Below, in pieces: positions 28,599-37,485 of a stretch of DNA of 64,000 nucleotides. Numbering within the stretch: position 1 is the first letter of the stretch; each line of letters opens with the position of its first letter. Both the position numbers and the translations under genes were made by a program. The notes under the pieces are model-generated. The model searched no databases and had not been told where the DNA came from. It saw only the letters and a list, made by a program, of their open reading frames with translations. Origin of the DNA: Pseudomonas saudimassiliensis (GTDB lineage: Bacteria; Pseudomonadota; Gammaproteobacteria; Pseudomonadales; Pseudomonadaceae); NCBI RefSeq assembly GCF_000939975.1, contig NZ_LK391969.1, positions 2,239,953-2,303,952 of the forward strand, in the 5' to 3' direction.

Positions 28599-29822
28599 CT
28601 AGCCGCCGAAGTCGTCGAGGAGGATATTCTCCGGTTCCACGCCCAGGTCTTCCAGCATCTTGATAACCGAGGCGTTCATCATGGGCGGCCCGCACATGTA
28701 GAACTCGCAGTCCTCAGGAGCCGGGTGGTCCTTGAGATAGTTCTCGTACAACACGTTATGGATGAACCCGGTCGGCCCTTCCCAGTTGTCCTCCGGCAGC
28801 GCATCCGACAGGGCCAGATGCCATTCGAAGTTCTCATGCTCGGCCGCCAGCTTGTCGTACTCGTCGACATAGAAGGCTTCGCGCAGGGAACGGGCACCGT
28901 ACCAGAACGACATCTTGCGCTTGGTCTTGATGCGCAGCAGCTGGTCCATGATGTGCGAGCGCATTGGCGCCATCCCGGCCCCGCCACCGACAAAGACCAT
29001 CTCCGCATCGGTGTCCTTGGCGAAGAACTCACCGAAGGGACCGTACACGGTAATCTTGTCGCCCGGCTTCAGGCTGAAGACGTAGGAGGACATCTGGCCC
29101 GGGGGCACATCGTCACGGCCAGGCGGCGGCGACGCCACCCGGATGTTGAACTTGACGATGCCCTTCTCTTCCGGGTAGTTGGCCATGGAGTAGGCGCGGA
29201 TGACCGTCTCGTCGACCTTGGACACATAGCGCCACAGGTCGAACTTGTCCCAATCCCCCTGGAATTCCGGCTGGATGTCAAAATCCTTGTAGTGCACGGT
29301 ATGGGGCGGACACTCCAGCTGAACATAACCACCAGCACGGAAGTTGACGTTCTCCCCTTCAGGCAGACGCAGGGTCAGCTCCTTGATGAAGGTCGCCACG
29401 TTGGGGTTGGACTCCACCACGCATTCCCACTTCTTGACCCCGAAAATTTCCTCCGGGATCTCGATCTTCATGTCCTGCTTGACCGGGGTCTGGCAGGACA
29501 GGCGCCACCCTTCCTTGGCTTCACGGCGGGTAAAGTGCGACTCCTCGGTCGGCAACATCTCGCCGCCCCCGGACTCCACCACGCATTTGCACTGGGCACA
29601 GGTACCGCCGCCGCCACAGGCGGAGGACAGGAAGATGCCGTTGGCCGCCAGGGTGCCCAGCAGCTTGTCGCCCGCCGGCACGGTAATGGTACGTTCGCCG
29701 TTGATCTCGATGCTGACATCCCCGCTGCTCACCAACTTGGAGCGCGCGAGGAGAATCACCACCACCAGCGCCAGCACGATGGCCGTGAACATGCCGATGG
29801 CGAGAAAAATTTCATAATTCAT
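28599..29822 (-). CDS. nqrF: Na+-NQR subunit F
   Basis: NqrF is the NADH-oxidising input subunit, carrying FAD and a 2Fe-2S cluster. The 407-residue protein has an N-terminal membrane helix (about 4-26), the ferredoxin-type ligands Cys69, Cys75, Cys78 and Cys110 ([14 protein letters not shown] ... RLSCQ), the FAD site RAYSMANYP and the NADH site [14 protein letters not shown]. It ends [12 protein letters not shown], standard for the family. Length and spacing match Vibrio NqrF. Confidence 0.97.
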   Translation of the reverse strand: MNYEIFLAIGMFTAIVLALVVVILLARSKLVSSGDVSIEINGERTITVPAGDKLLGTLAANGIFLSSACGGGGTCAQCKCVVESGGGEMLPTEESHFTRREAKEGWRLSCQTPVKQDMKIEIPEEIFGVKKWECVVESNPNVATFIKELTLRLPEGENVNFRAGGYVQLECPPHTVHYKDFDIQPEFQGDWDKFDLWRYVSKVDETVIRAYSMANYPEEKGIVKFNIRVASPPPGRDDVPPGQMSSYVFSLKPGDKITVYGPFGEFFAKDTDAEMVFVGGGAGMAPMRSHIMDQLLRIKTKRKMSFWYGARSLREAFYVDEYDKLAAEHENFEWHLALSDALPEDNWEGPTGFIHNVLYENYLKDHPAPEDCEFYMCGPPMMNASVIKMLEDLGVEPENILLDDFGG

Positions 29823-29838
29823 CTGCTCACTCCCTTCC

Positions 29839-30447
29839 TTACAGCTGTACGCCAGAGAAAGACATGAAGCCCAGCGACATCAGTCCGATTGTAATGAAGG
29901 TGATGCCCAGACCCTGAAGCCCATCGGGAACATCGCTGTACTTGAGCTTCTCGCGGATGGCGGCCAGCAGGGCAATCGCCAGCGCCCAGGAAGTACCCGA
30001 CCCAAAGCCGTAGACCACACTCTCCGACAGGTTGTAGTCCCGCTCGACCATGAACAGCGTGCCACCCATGATCGCGCAGTTCACCGTGATCAGCGGCAGG
30101 AACACGCCCAGGGCGTTGTAGAGTGCCGGCACGAACTTGTCCAGCAGCATCTCGAGGATCTGCACGATCGCGGCGATAACACCGATGTAGCTCAGCAGGC
30201 CCAGGAAGCTCAGATCCACATCCGGCAGGCCGGCCCAGGCCAGTGCGCCGTCCTTGAGCAGGTAGGTGAAGATCAGGTTGTTGGCCGGTACGGTGATGGC
30301 CTGTACCACGATGACCGCGATACCCAGACCAATAGCCGTCTCCACTTTTTTGGAGATGGCAATGAAGGTACACATGCCGAGAAAGAACGCCAGGGCCATG
30401 TTCTCAACGAACACGGCTTTGACGAACAGACTGATGTAGTGCTCCAT
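29839..30447 (-). CDS. nqrE: Na+-NQR subunit E
   Basis: NqrE is a six-helix inner-membrane subunit that with NqrD holds a Cys-ligated iron centre. The 202-residue product begins [24 protein letters not shown] (quoted in part) and includes the conserved [18 protein letters not shown] and [14 protein letters not shown], with cysteines at the expected half-membrane positions (FLGMCTF and TVNCAIMGG). Its ATG shares one base with the nqrD stop (TAATG). Confidence 0.96.
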   Translation of the reverse strand: MEHYISLFVKAVFVENMALAFFLGMCTFIAISKKVETAIGLGIAVIVVQAITVPANNLIFTYLLKDGALAWAGLPDVDLSFLGLLSYIGVIAAIVQILEMLLDKFVPALYNALGVFLPLITVNCAIMGGTLFMVERDYNLSESVVYGFGSGTSWALAIALLAAIREKLKYSDVPDGLQGLGITFITIGLMSLGFMSFSGVQL

Positions 30448-31115
30448 TAGTATGCCTCCCGCTCGGAAACCTGCGGCGCCATGCGATAGGTCGGCTCTTC
30501 AACCTGCTCGCGCTTCCAGGCGCGCAGTGCCCAGATGAACAGACCGATGAGGAAGAACGCAGACGGAGGCAGCAACAGCATGCCGTTGGGCATGTACCAG
30601 CCACCATCGTTGACCACCGGCAAAATGGTGTAACCCATGAGTTTGCCCGCACCGAACAGCTCCCGCACGATACCCAGGGCGATCAGCACCACGCTGTAGC
30701 CCAGGCCGTTGCCAATACCATCGAAGAACGACAGTACGGGCGGGTTCTGCATGGCGAATGCCTCGGCACGCCCCATGACAATACAGTTGGTGATGATCAG
30801 TCCGACGAACACCGATAGCTGCTTGGACAGCGAGTAGGCATAGGCCTTCAGCACCTGGTCTACCAGAATAACCAGCGAGGCGATGATCACCATCTGCACG
30901 ATCATCCGGATGGAGCTGGGAATCTGACTGCGAATCATCGAGATGAACAGGTTGGAGAACCCGGTCACCAGGGTCAGCGCGATACACATTACCAGGGCGG
31001 TATTCAGATTCGAAGTTACCGCCAGGGCGGAGCAGACCCCGAGGATCTGCAGGCCGATGGGGTTATTGTTGAAAACCGGGTCCAGCAGGACCTGTTTGAC
31101 TGTCGGCTGTGACAT
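30447..31115 (-). CDS. nqrD: Na+-NQR subunit D
   Basis: NqrD is the NqrE paralogue with inverted membrane topology. The 222-residue protein begins [19 protein letters not shown], with [16 protein letters not shown] and [19 protein letters not shown], which carry the conserved iron-ligand cysteines. I chose the ATG at 31113-31115, two bases after the nqrC stop, because GGGAGG lies seven bases upstream. A TTG six bases earlier is too close to that site. Confidence 0.96.
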   Translation of the reverse strand: MSQPTVKQVLLDPVFNNNPIGLQILGVCSALAVTSNLNTALVMCIALTLVTGFSNLFISMIRSQIPSSIRMIVQMVIIASLVILVDQVLKAYAYSLSKQLSVFVGLIITNCIVMGRAEAFAMQNPPVLSFFDGIGNGLGYSVVLIALGIVRELFGAGKLMGYTILPVVNDGGWYMPNGMLLLPPSAFFLIGLFIWALRAWKREQVEEPTYRMAPQVSEREAY

Positions 31116-31117
31116 GC

Positions 31118-31909
31118 TCAAGCCTCCCCTGAACGCAGGTTATCGATGAAGGATCCGAAGCCGTTCTCGCTCAACCAGTAGTGCAGCAGGTTGTTTACAC
31201 CATTGGCCGTCAAGGTAGCGCCCGCCAGACCGTCGACCTGATGGTCGGCGTTCGGGTTCGACGCGTCGACATTGCCCTTGATGACGCGAATTGCCAGCTG
31301 GCCGTCGTCATTGAAGATTTCCTTGCCGGGCCACAGGCCGCGCCAGTTAGGGTTATCCACTTCGCCACCCAGGCCGGGTGTTTCGGCGTGCTGATAGAAG
31401 CCAAAACCCTGGACGGTGTTCAGGTCACCCTGCAGGGCCAGGAAGCCATGCAGCGTCGACCAGAGACCATAGCCGCGGACCGGGAGGATCAGTGTTTCCA
31501 TCTCCTGATTGTCGCTTTCGACGATGTACACCACGCTGAAGTTCTCGCGGCGGTTGATCGAGGCGATGTCTTCACCCCCGGTCAGGTTCTTCGACATGGC
31601 CGGGTCTTTGGCGGCAGCGACCGGGTCGAAGGTCTGCGGGTCGTGTTCATCACTGAAACGACCGGTTTCCAGATCAACCAGGCGCGCAATGATGCGCTCG
31701 TTGAACAGGGCCTGTACCTCGGGTCCGGACATACCGGGATCGCCGATCCCGGCAATCGCCAGAATGTTGCGCTGTTTGTCGAGCTGGCTATTCTCGATCT
31801 GGATCGGCCGCAGGGCGACCGCGGCGCCCGCCACAAAGACAGAGCAGACCAGACACACCAGCAGGGCGACTAGTAGCGTGCGGGCGGTAGATTCGTTTGG
31901 ACTAGACAT
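31118..31909 (-). CDS. nqrC: Na+-NQR subunit C
   Basis: NqrC relays electrons through a covalently bound FMN on the periplasmic side. The 263-residue product has one N-terminal helix (about 12-32) and a globular domain. The FMN attachment motif is in [15 protein letters not shown], with Thr232 as the acceptor, and [16 protein letters not shown] matches the FMN-binding fold. It overlaps nqrB by 8 bp. The flavinylation enzyme ApbE is encoded in the same operon. Confidence 0.96.
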   Translation of the reverse strand: MSSPNESTARTLLVALLVCLVCSVFVAGAAVALRPIQIENSQLDKQRNILAIAGIGDPGMSGPEVQALFNERIIARLVDLETGRFSDEHDPQTFDPVAAAKDPAMSKNLTGGEDIASINRRENFSVVYIVESDNQEMETLILPVRGYGLWSTLHGFLALQGDLNTVQGFGFYQHAETPGLGGEVDNPNWRGLWPGKEIFNDDGQLAIRVIKGNVDASNPNADHQVDGLAGATLTANGVNNLLHYWLSENGFGSFIDNLRSGEA

Positions 31910-33113
31910 TGCGTGCCAGCCTCCGCTTGATATTGGCTTGAACGATGAAGTGATCGATCAGCGGTGCACACAGGTTGGCGAACAGGATCGCCAGCATCAT
32001 GCCTTCCGGGAAGGCCGGGTTGACCACACGGATCAGCACCACCATGACACCGATCAGCGCACCGAAGATCCATTTGCCCAGATTGGTCATCGAGGCCGAC
32101 ACCGGATCGGTGGCCATGAAGATCAGACCAAAGGCAAAGCCACCGGTCACCATGTGCCAGTACCAGGGCATGGAGAACATCGGATTGGTATCCGAGCCCA
32201 GGGTATTGAACAGGGTGCTCAGCGCGATCATGCCGATCATGACCCCGGCGACAATGCGCCAGGAAGCGATCTTGGTCATGAGCAGCACGGCGCCGCCAAT
32301 GAAGATGGCCAGAGTGCTGGTTTCACCAATGGAGCCATGCATGGTACCGATAAAGGCGTCCATCCAGCTCAATCCACTGTTCACCACCGTGTCGATACCA
32401 CCGGCGCCCGCCACACTCAGCGCCGTGGCACCGGTGAAGCCATCCACGGCGGTCCATACCGCATCGCCGGATAGCTGTGCCGGGTAGGCGAAGAACAGGA
32501 AGGCACGGCCGGTCAGGGCGGGGTTGAGGAAGTTCTTGCCGGTACCGCCGAAGATCTCCTTGCCGATGACCACACCGAAGCTGATACCCATGGCAACCTG
32601 CCACAGCGGGATATCGGGCGGCAGGATCAGCGCAAAGAGCACCGAGGTGACGAAGAAGCCTTCGTTGACCTCATGCTTGCGGATGGAGGCAAAGAGCACC
32701 TCCCAGAAGCCGCCGACAATGAAGGTCACGGCATAGATAGGCAGGAACCAGGTGGCGCCATGAACAATGTTGTCCCAGATGCTGGCTGGATCGAACCCGG
32801 CCAACATGGCGATCAGACCGATCCGCCACCCCTCCTGGGCCTCGAGCAACTCGGAATTGACCGCGAAGATGCTGTTGGCCTGGTAACCCACGTTCCACAT
32901 ACCGAAGAACATTGCCGGGAAAGTACACAACCAGACGGTGATCATCATCCGCTTGAGGTCGATACCGTCGCGCACGTGGGCGGTGGTCTTGGTCACGCTG
33001 GAGGGCTTGTACAGGAAGGTGTCCACCGCTTCGTAAAGCGCGTACCACTTCTCGTGCTTACCACCCTTCTCGAAATGATGCTCTATCTTGTCAAGAAAAC
33101 TGCGCAGTCCCAT
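31902..33113 (-). CDS. nqrB: Na+-NQR subunit B
   Basis: NqrB is the main membrane subunit, holding FMN and riboflavin, and takes part in Na+ translocation and quinone reduction. The 403-residue protein has about ten hydrophobic segments. The FMN site is [10 protein letters not shown] with Thr230. [21 protein letters not shown] (in pieces [20 protein letters not shown]) and [13 protein letters not shown] are family motifs. It starts three bases after the nqrA stop. Confidence 0.97.
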   Translation of the reverse strand: MGLRSFLDKIEHHFEKGGKHEKWYALYEAVDTFLYKPSSVTKTTAHVRDGIDLKRMMITVWLCTFPAMFFGMWNVGYQANSIFAVNSELLEAQEGWRIGLIAMLAGFDPASIWDNIVHGATWFLPIYAVTFIVGGFWEVLFASIRKHEVNEGFFVTSVLFALILPPDIPLWQVAMGISFGVVIGKEIFGGTGKNFLNPALTGRAFLFFAYPAQLSGDAVWTAVDGFTGATALSVAGAGGIDTVVNSGLSWMDAFIGTMHGSIGETSTLAIFIGGAVLLMTKIASWRIVAGVMIGMIALSTLFNTLGSDTNPMFSMPWYWHMVTGGFAFGLIFMATDPVSASMTNLGKWIFGALIGVMVVLIRVVNPAFPEGMMLAILFANLCAPLIDHFIVQANIKRRLARNV

Positions 33114-33116
33114 CGA

Positions 33117-34454
33117 TCAACCCTCCATCTCGATGCGCGTGAGATTGTCACGCAGGATCGGGCCATATTCGTACTTGCCTGCACAGACGTAGCTGCACAG
33201 CGCCAGATCCTCTTCATCCAGCTCGAGACAGCCGAGCTTCTGCGCCACCTCGGTATCGCCGACGATCAGTGCGCGCAGCAGCTGGGTCGGGAGGATGTCC
33301 AGCGGCATGACTTCTTCGTAGTTGCCCACCGGGATCATCGCCCGCGCACTACCGTTGGTGCTGGTGGTGAAGTCGAAGCGCTTGGAGGGGATCAGCTTCG
33401 AAATGAAGATATTCAGAATCGAATGCTTGTTGACCCCGGCACGCAGGTAATGCAGGACTTCACGCTCGGTGCCTTCACGCAGAACCGATACCTGGAGGTG
33501 GTAACGACCCAGGAACATGGCCGCGCCACGTGCCAGGCGTCCACCCAGCACGGAACCGGAAATGATCCGGTTGTTGCCGGGCATCACTTCACCGGCGACC
33601 AGCTCTTCCAGGTTGGCGCCCAGTACGGTGCGCAGCAGTCGCGGACGTTCGACCTGGGGGCCACCCAGCGCAACAATGCGCTCACTGGACAGCCGACCAC
33701 TGGTGAACAGGCGCCCCACGGCAACCACGTCCTGGTAATTGATATGCCACGCCTGGCGCGTCTCGCTGACCGGGTCCAACATGTGGATGTGGGTGCCCGG
33801 CAGGCCGGCGGGATGCGGGCCGGCGAAGCTTTCGGTACGCACTCCGTTGATGTTGCTACCCGGGATCGAGGCGCCATTGGCGACACACAGCCAGACGCCG
33901 GCCAGACGGGCCAGCACCTTCAGGCCATTCTCGAAGTCCGCGGCGCAGGTCTGCAGCACCACGGCCGGATCGGCAGCCAGCGGATGGGTGTCGATGGCGG
34001 TAACGAAAATCGAGGAAGGAACGGCGTCTACCGCGGGCACCTTGCTGTAGGGCCGGGTGCGCAGGGCGGTCCAGAGACCGGACTGGACAAGCTTGTCGCG
34101 TACCGCCTGGGGCTCGAGACCCTCCAGACTATCCGCGCTGTGACTGCCGAAGTCGACTGCGTCGTCACCCTCGACATCAATAACCACCGACTGCAGAACA
34201 CGCTTCTCGCCACGATTGACCGCGCTGATGACGCCGCTGGCCGGTGCGGTGTAGATCACCCCAGGGGTTTTCTTGTCGCTGAACAGGATCTGTCCCGCCT
34301 GCACCCGATCACCAACCTGCACCTCCATGGTAGGTTTCATACCGTGGTAATCGAAACCTACAACCGCAACGCTTCTGACAGGACGGGCGTCTTCAATACG
34401 TTGCTCGGGTGAGCCGGTGATTGGCAGGTCCAAGCCCCGTTTGATGTTTATCAT
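33117..34454 (-). CDS. nqrA: Na+-NQR subunit A
   Basis: NqrA is a peripheral cytoplasmic subunit of the Na+-pumping NADH:quinone reductase. The 445-residue product starts [18 protein letters not shown] and contains [11 protein letters not shown] and [11 protein letters not shown], characteristic of NqrA. It is the first gene of the nqrABCDEF-apbE-nqrM operon. An AGG lies about eight bases upstream of the ATG. The gap upstream contains two GC-rich palindromes and the gap terminator. Confidence 0.96.
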   Translation of the reverse strand: MINIKRGLDLPITGSPEQRIEDARPVRSVAVVGFDYHGMKPTMEVQVGDRVQAGQILFSDKKTPGVIYTAPASGVISAVNRGEKRVLQSVVIDVEGDDAVDFGSHSADSLEGLEPQAVRDKLVQSGLWTALRTRPYSKVPAVDAVPSSIFVTAIDTHPLAADPAVVLQTCAADFENGLKVLARLAGVWLCVANGASIPGSNINGVRTESFAGPHPAGLPGTHIHMLDPVSETRQAWHINYQDVVAVGRLFTSGRLSSERIVALGGPQVERPRLLRTVLGANLEELVAGEVMPGNNRIISGSVLGGRLARGAAMFLGRYHLQVSVLREGTEREVLHYLRAGVNKHSILNIFISKLIPSKRFDFTTSTNGSARAMIPVGNYEEVMPLDILPTQLLRALIVGDTEVAQKLGCLELDEEDLALCSYVCAGKYEYGPILRDNLTRIEMEG

Positions 34455-34634
34455 ACGATTAGCCTAATCACGAAGTGGAATTATTAGCAGGCAATGGCAC
34501 CGCGCAGAGCTGGCAATCGCTCCGCCGAACAAGCAGAAACAGTCAGATAACGCGACCACGACCCGATCAAAAAATCCTGCCAAGTATAAAGATCATGCTC
34601 AGGCAAAGCTACTCAAGAGGCGGATTTTTAAAGT

Positions 34635-34678
34635 GGTGCCAGGGCCTGGCACCGGGGGCTCCGGCCGGTGCCGGCCGG
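34635..34678. repeat. Two adjacent GC-rich palindromes upstream of nqrA
   Basis: A 9-bp stem with a one-base centre (GGTGCCAGG-G-CCTGGCACC, 34635-34653) is followed by CCGGCCGG-TG-CCGGCCGG (34661-34678). Both lie in the 313-bp gene-free stretch between nqrA and gap, after the gap terminator. The rest of that stretch (34455-34634) should hold the nqr promoter, but I could not pick one with confidence. The palindromes could be a REP-like element or RNA hairpins. Confidence 0.6.
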
Positions 34679-34729
34679 GGACTGAGAAGAGCGGCGCGCA
34701 GGCCCCGTGGCAGCCGGACAGCTGGCATG

Positions 34730-34755
34730 AAAAAAGGCGCCGAAGCGCCCTTTTT
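34730..34755 (-). terminator. Terminator of gap
   Basis: The sequence AAAAAAGGCGC-CGAA-GCGCC-C-TTTTT forms a stable hairpin with a stretch of U on the minus strand. It begins 13 bp after the gap stop and separates gap from the downstream nqr operon. Confidence 0.85.
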
Positions 34756-34767
34756 CGTTACTGCATG

Positions 34768-36207
34768 TTATGCCGGGAAGGCTGGCGGGTTAACCCCGGC
34801 CACATCTTCCAGAATCCGCACTACCTGACAGCTGTAGCCGAACTCGTTGTCATACCACACGTACAGGATGACCCGGTTGTCATTGCAGATGGTTGCCTCG
34901 GCATCCACCACGCCAGCGTGGCGGGAACCAACGAAATCGCTGGATACCACTTCCTGGCTATTGGTGAAGTCGATCTGCTTGTGCAGCTCCGAGTGCAGCG
35001 CCATGTGACGCAGGTAGTCGTTCACCTCGTCGCGATCGGTGGACTTCTCCAGATTCAGGTTGAGAATGGCCATGGAGACGTTCGGCGTCGGGACGCGGAT
35101 CGCATTCCCGCTGAGCTTGCCCGACAGCTCCGGCAGCGCCTTGGCGACCGCCTTGGCCGCACCGGTCTCGGTGATGACCATGTTCAATGCCGCGCTACGA
35201 CCCCGGCGATTACCCTTGTGGAAGTTGTCGATCAGGTTCTGGTCGTTAGTGTACGAATGAACTGTTTCGACGTGACCGTTGAGGATGCCGTACTTGTCGT
35301 TGATAGCCTTGAGCACCGGCACAATGGCGTTGGTGGTGCAGGACGCCGCGGAAATGATCTTGTCTTCCGGGGTGATGGTCGCGTGATTGATACCATGCAC
35401 GATGTTCTTCAGATCACCCTTGCCTGGCGCCGTCAGCACGACCTGGGCCGCGCCAGGGCATTTCAGGTGCTGGGACAGACCGGCTTCGTCACGCCACACA
35501 CCAGTGTTATCGACGATGATGGCGTCATTGATGCCATAGGCAGTGTAGTCGATGCTCGCCGGATCGCTGGCATAGATCACCTGGATCTGGTTGCCGTTGG
35601 CGGTCAGGGTGTTGTTCTCTTCATCGATGGTGATAGTGCCCTGGAAGGAGCCGTGTACCGAATCGCGGCGCAACAGGCTGGCACGCTTGGACAGGTCGTT
35701 CGGCGCACCCTTGCGCACGACAATGGCGCGCAGACGCAGGCCGTCACCGGCACCGGCCTTCTCGACCATGATGCGGGCCAGCAGGCGGCCGATACGGCCA
35801 AAACCGTAGAGCACCACATCCCGTCCCTGGCGCTGCTCGCCCTTGCGACCGATGACACTGGCCAGTTCCTTGCGCAGGAAGGCGTCGAGATCGCCATTGC
35901 CTTCCTGGGCGTACTTGTTGGTCAGGCGCGCCAGGTCGATGGACGCCGGCCCCAGATCCAGGTCCAGCAGTGCCTTGATCACCGGGTAGGTGTCATGTAC
36001 CGAGAGCTCGTTATCATCGATCTGCCGGGCGAAGCGGTGGGACTTGAGCAGGCTGATGACGGAGCGATTAACCAGGCCGCGGCCGTAGATCGAGGTGACC
36101 ACGTTGTGTTCACGGTACAAACGCCCGATCAACGGAATCATCGCTTCGGCAGTCGCTTCACGGTCGGTCCAGTTTTCCAGACATTGCTCGTATTGGGCTT
36201 GAGTCAC
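34768..36207 (-). CDS. gap: Glyceraldehyde-3-phosphate dehydrogenase, long form
   Basis: This GAPDH converts glyceraldehyde-3-phosphate and 1,3-bisphosphoglycerate, probably in the gluconeogenic direction in pseudomonads. The 479-residue protein carries about 125 residues before the Rossmann fold (VVLYGFGRIGRLLARI), well beyond the usual 330-residue enzyme. The catalytic Cys lies in SAASCTTNAIVP. HSYTNDQNLIDN and WYDNEFGYSCQVVRI are standard. The start is GTG (36205-36207) with GGAAGGA about seven bases upstream, and the product then begins TQAQYEQCLENW as in pseudomonad homologues. An ATG 27 codons upstream lacks that support. Confidence 0.94.
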   Translation of the reverse strand: MTQAQYEQCLENWTDREATAEAMIPLIGRLYREHNVVTSIYGRGLVNRSVISLLKSHRFARQIDDNELSVHDTYPVIKALLDLDLGPASIDLARLTNKYAQEGNGDLDAFLRKELASVIGRKGEQRQGRDVVLYGFGRIGRLLARIMVEKAGAGDGLRLRAIVVRKGAPNDLSKRASLLRRDSVHGSFQGTITIDEENNTLTANGNQIQVIYASDPASIDYTAYGINDAIIVDNTGVWRDEAGLSQHLKCPGAAQVVLTAPGKGDLKNIVHGINHATITPEDKIISAASCTTNAIVPVLKAINDKYGILNGHVETVHSYTNDQNLIDNFHKGNRRGRSAALNMVITETGAAKAVAKALPELSGKLSGNAIRVPTPNVSMAILNLNLEKSTDRDEVNDYLRHMALHSELHKQIDFTNSQEVVSSDFVGSRHAGVVDAEATICNDNRVILYVWYDNEFGYSCQVVRILEDVAGVNPPAFPA

Positions 36208-36289
36208 GGCTTTTCCTTCCAGGGTCAGGGAGCTTAAAGGGCCAATATTATGCGGCGAGCGGACGAGAGAGGCAATCACCGAACACAAA

Positions 36290-36322
36290 CGACTGCTTCC
36301 CGATCCGCCCAGGGAGCAGTCG
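36290..36322 (-). terminator. Probable terminator of terC
   Basis: CGACTGCTTCCC (36290-36301) pairs with GGGAGCAGTCG (36312-36322) with one bulge. On the minus strand it is followed by TTTGTGTT. It starts nine bases after the terC stop. The U-tract is interrupted, so termination may be partial. Confidence 0.5.
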
Positions 36323-36330
36323 CTCGAGCC

Positions 36331-37311
36331 TCAGACAGCGCCGCGGCGGGTTTTGTACAGCGACAGCAACACGCCACCAGCCAGCAGCGCAAAGGTCACG
36401 CCCAGCGATACGGCGGCGTGGATCTTGATGTCCAGGCCGTGCAGCAGGATCTTACAGCCGATGAAGATCAGCACCAGAGCCAGCGCATATTTCAGATAGA
36501 TGAAGCGGTGCATCATCGCGGCCAGGGCGAAGTACAGCGACCGCAGGCCGAGGATGGCGAAGATGTTTGAGGTATAGACAATGAAAGGGTCCTGGGTGAT
36601 GGCGAAGATCGCCGGGACGCTGTCCACGGCGAACACCAGGTCTGCCAGCTCGATCAGCACCAGCGCCAGGAACAGCGGCGTGGCATAGAGTACGGCCTTG
36701 CCGGTCTGGCCTGGCAGGCGCACGAAAAACTTCGAACCATGCAGGTCATCGGTCACCCGGAAATGCCGGCGGATAAAATTGACCAGGCGGTTCTGTGACA
36801 GGTCCGGGTGCTCCTCCTCGTCCTTGCTGAGGAACATCTTGATGCCCGAGAACAGCAGGAACACCCCGAACAGGTAGAGGATCCACTCGAATTCCTGCAC
36901 CAGCGCCGCCCCTAGCCCGATCATGATCGCCCGCAGCACGATCACTCCGAGGATGCCCCAGAACAGCACCCGGTGCTGATAAATGCGGGGAATGCCGAAG
37001 AAACCAAGGATCATCGCCATGACGAACACGTTGTCCATGGACAACGACTGCTCGATCAAAAAGCCGGTGTAGAACTCCAGCGCACTGGCGGCGCCCATCT
37101 GGAACCAGACCCAGAGACCGAACAGCAAGCCGACTGTGAAATAGCCGCCATATAACAGAAAGCTTTCCCGCACCTCGATTTCATGCTCTTCCCGATGCAG
37201 CACACCGAGATCGAACGCAAGGATACCCAGAACGATGGCCAGGAACAGCAGCCACTGCCAGGTTGCAGTGCCAAGAAAGGGGTCGGTCAGAAACGCCATC
37301 AGAGGCTCCAT
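36331..37311 (-). CDS. TerC family integral membrane protein
   Basis: TerC/Alx proteins are multi-helix inner-membrane proteins tied to metal (mainly Mn2+) homeostasis or tellurite resistance. The 326-residue protein has about nine hydrophobic segments and the family acidic motifs LSMDNVFVMAMI and LIELADLVFAVDSVPAIFA. A charged loop (KDEEEHPDLSQN) lies between helices. The ATG at 37309-37311 has AGGAGG six bases upstream. I see no obvious yybP-ykoY riboswitch in the 174 bp shared with divergent mfd. Confidence 0.9.
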   Translation of the reverse strand: MEPLMAFLTDPFLGTATWQWLLFLAIVLGILAFDLGVLHREEHEIEVRESFLLYGGYFTVGLLFGLWVWFQMGAASALEFYTGFLIEQSLSMDNVFVMAMILGFFGIPRIYQHRVLFWGILGVIVLRAIMIGLGAALVQEFEWILYLFGVFLLFSGIKMFLSKDEEEHPDLSQNRLVNFIRRHFRVTDDLHGSKFFVRLPGQTGKAVLYATPLFLALVLIELADLVFAVDSVPAIFAITQDPFIVYTSNIFAILGLRSLYFALAAMMHRFIYLKYALALVLIFIGCKILLHGLDIKIHAAVSLGVTFALLAGGVLLSLYKTRRGAV

Positions 37312-37485
37312 AGGGGCCCTCCTGTCAAAGCTTGAACAAACTATGACTCCGACATCACGGTGGGACCAACCACCGCCAGAGGGGCCCGGCGTCACTCAAT
37401 GCGGATGATATTCCTGTGCTGTAGGTTCGACAAGGGGACAAATACCAGCCGCAACCAGGCACAGATGCGCCCGGAAGGTTAAACT

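Noticed and set aside
34633-36237. A 534-codon plus-strand frame opposite gap
   Set aside because: It covers the conserved GAPDH exactly in antisense and extends over the terminator and palindromes; a shadow.
37312-37485. Possible yybP-ykoY manganese riboswitch ahead of terC
   Set aside because: The 174-bp divergent region shows no recognisable conserved core, and terC has a plain AGGAGG site close to its ATG.
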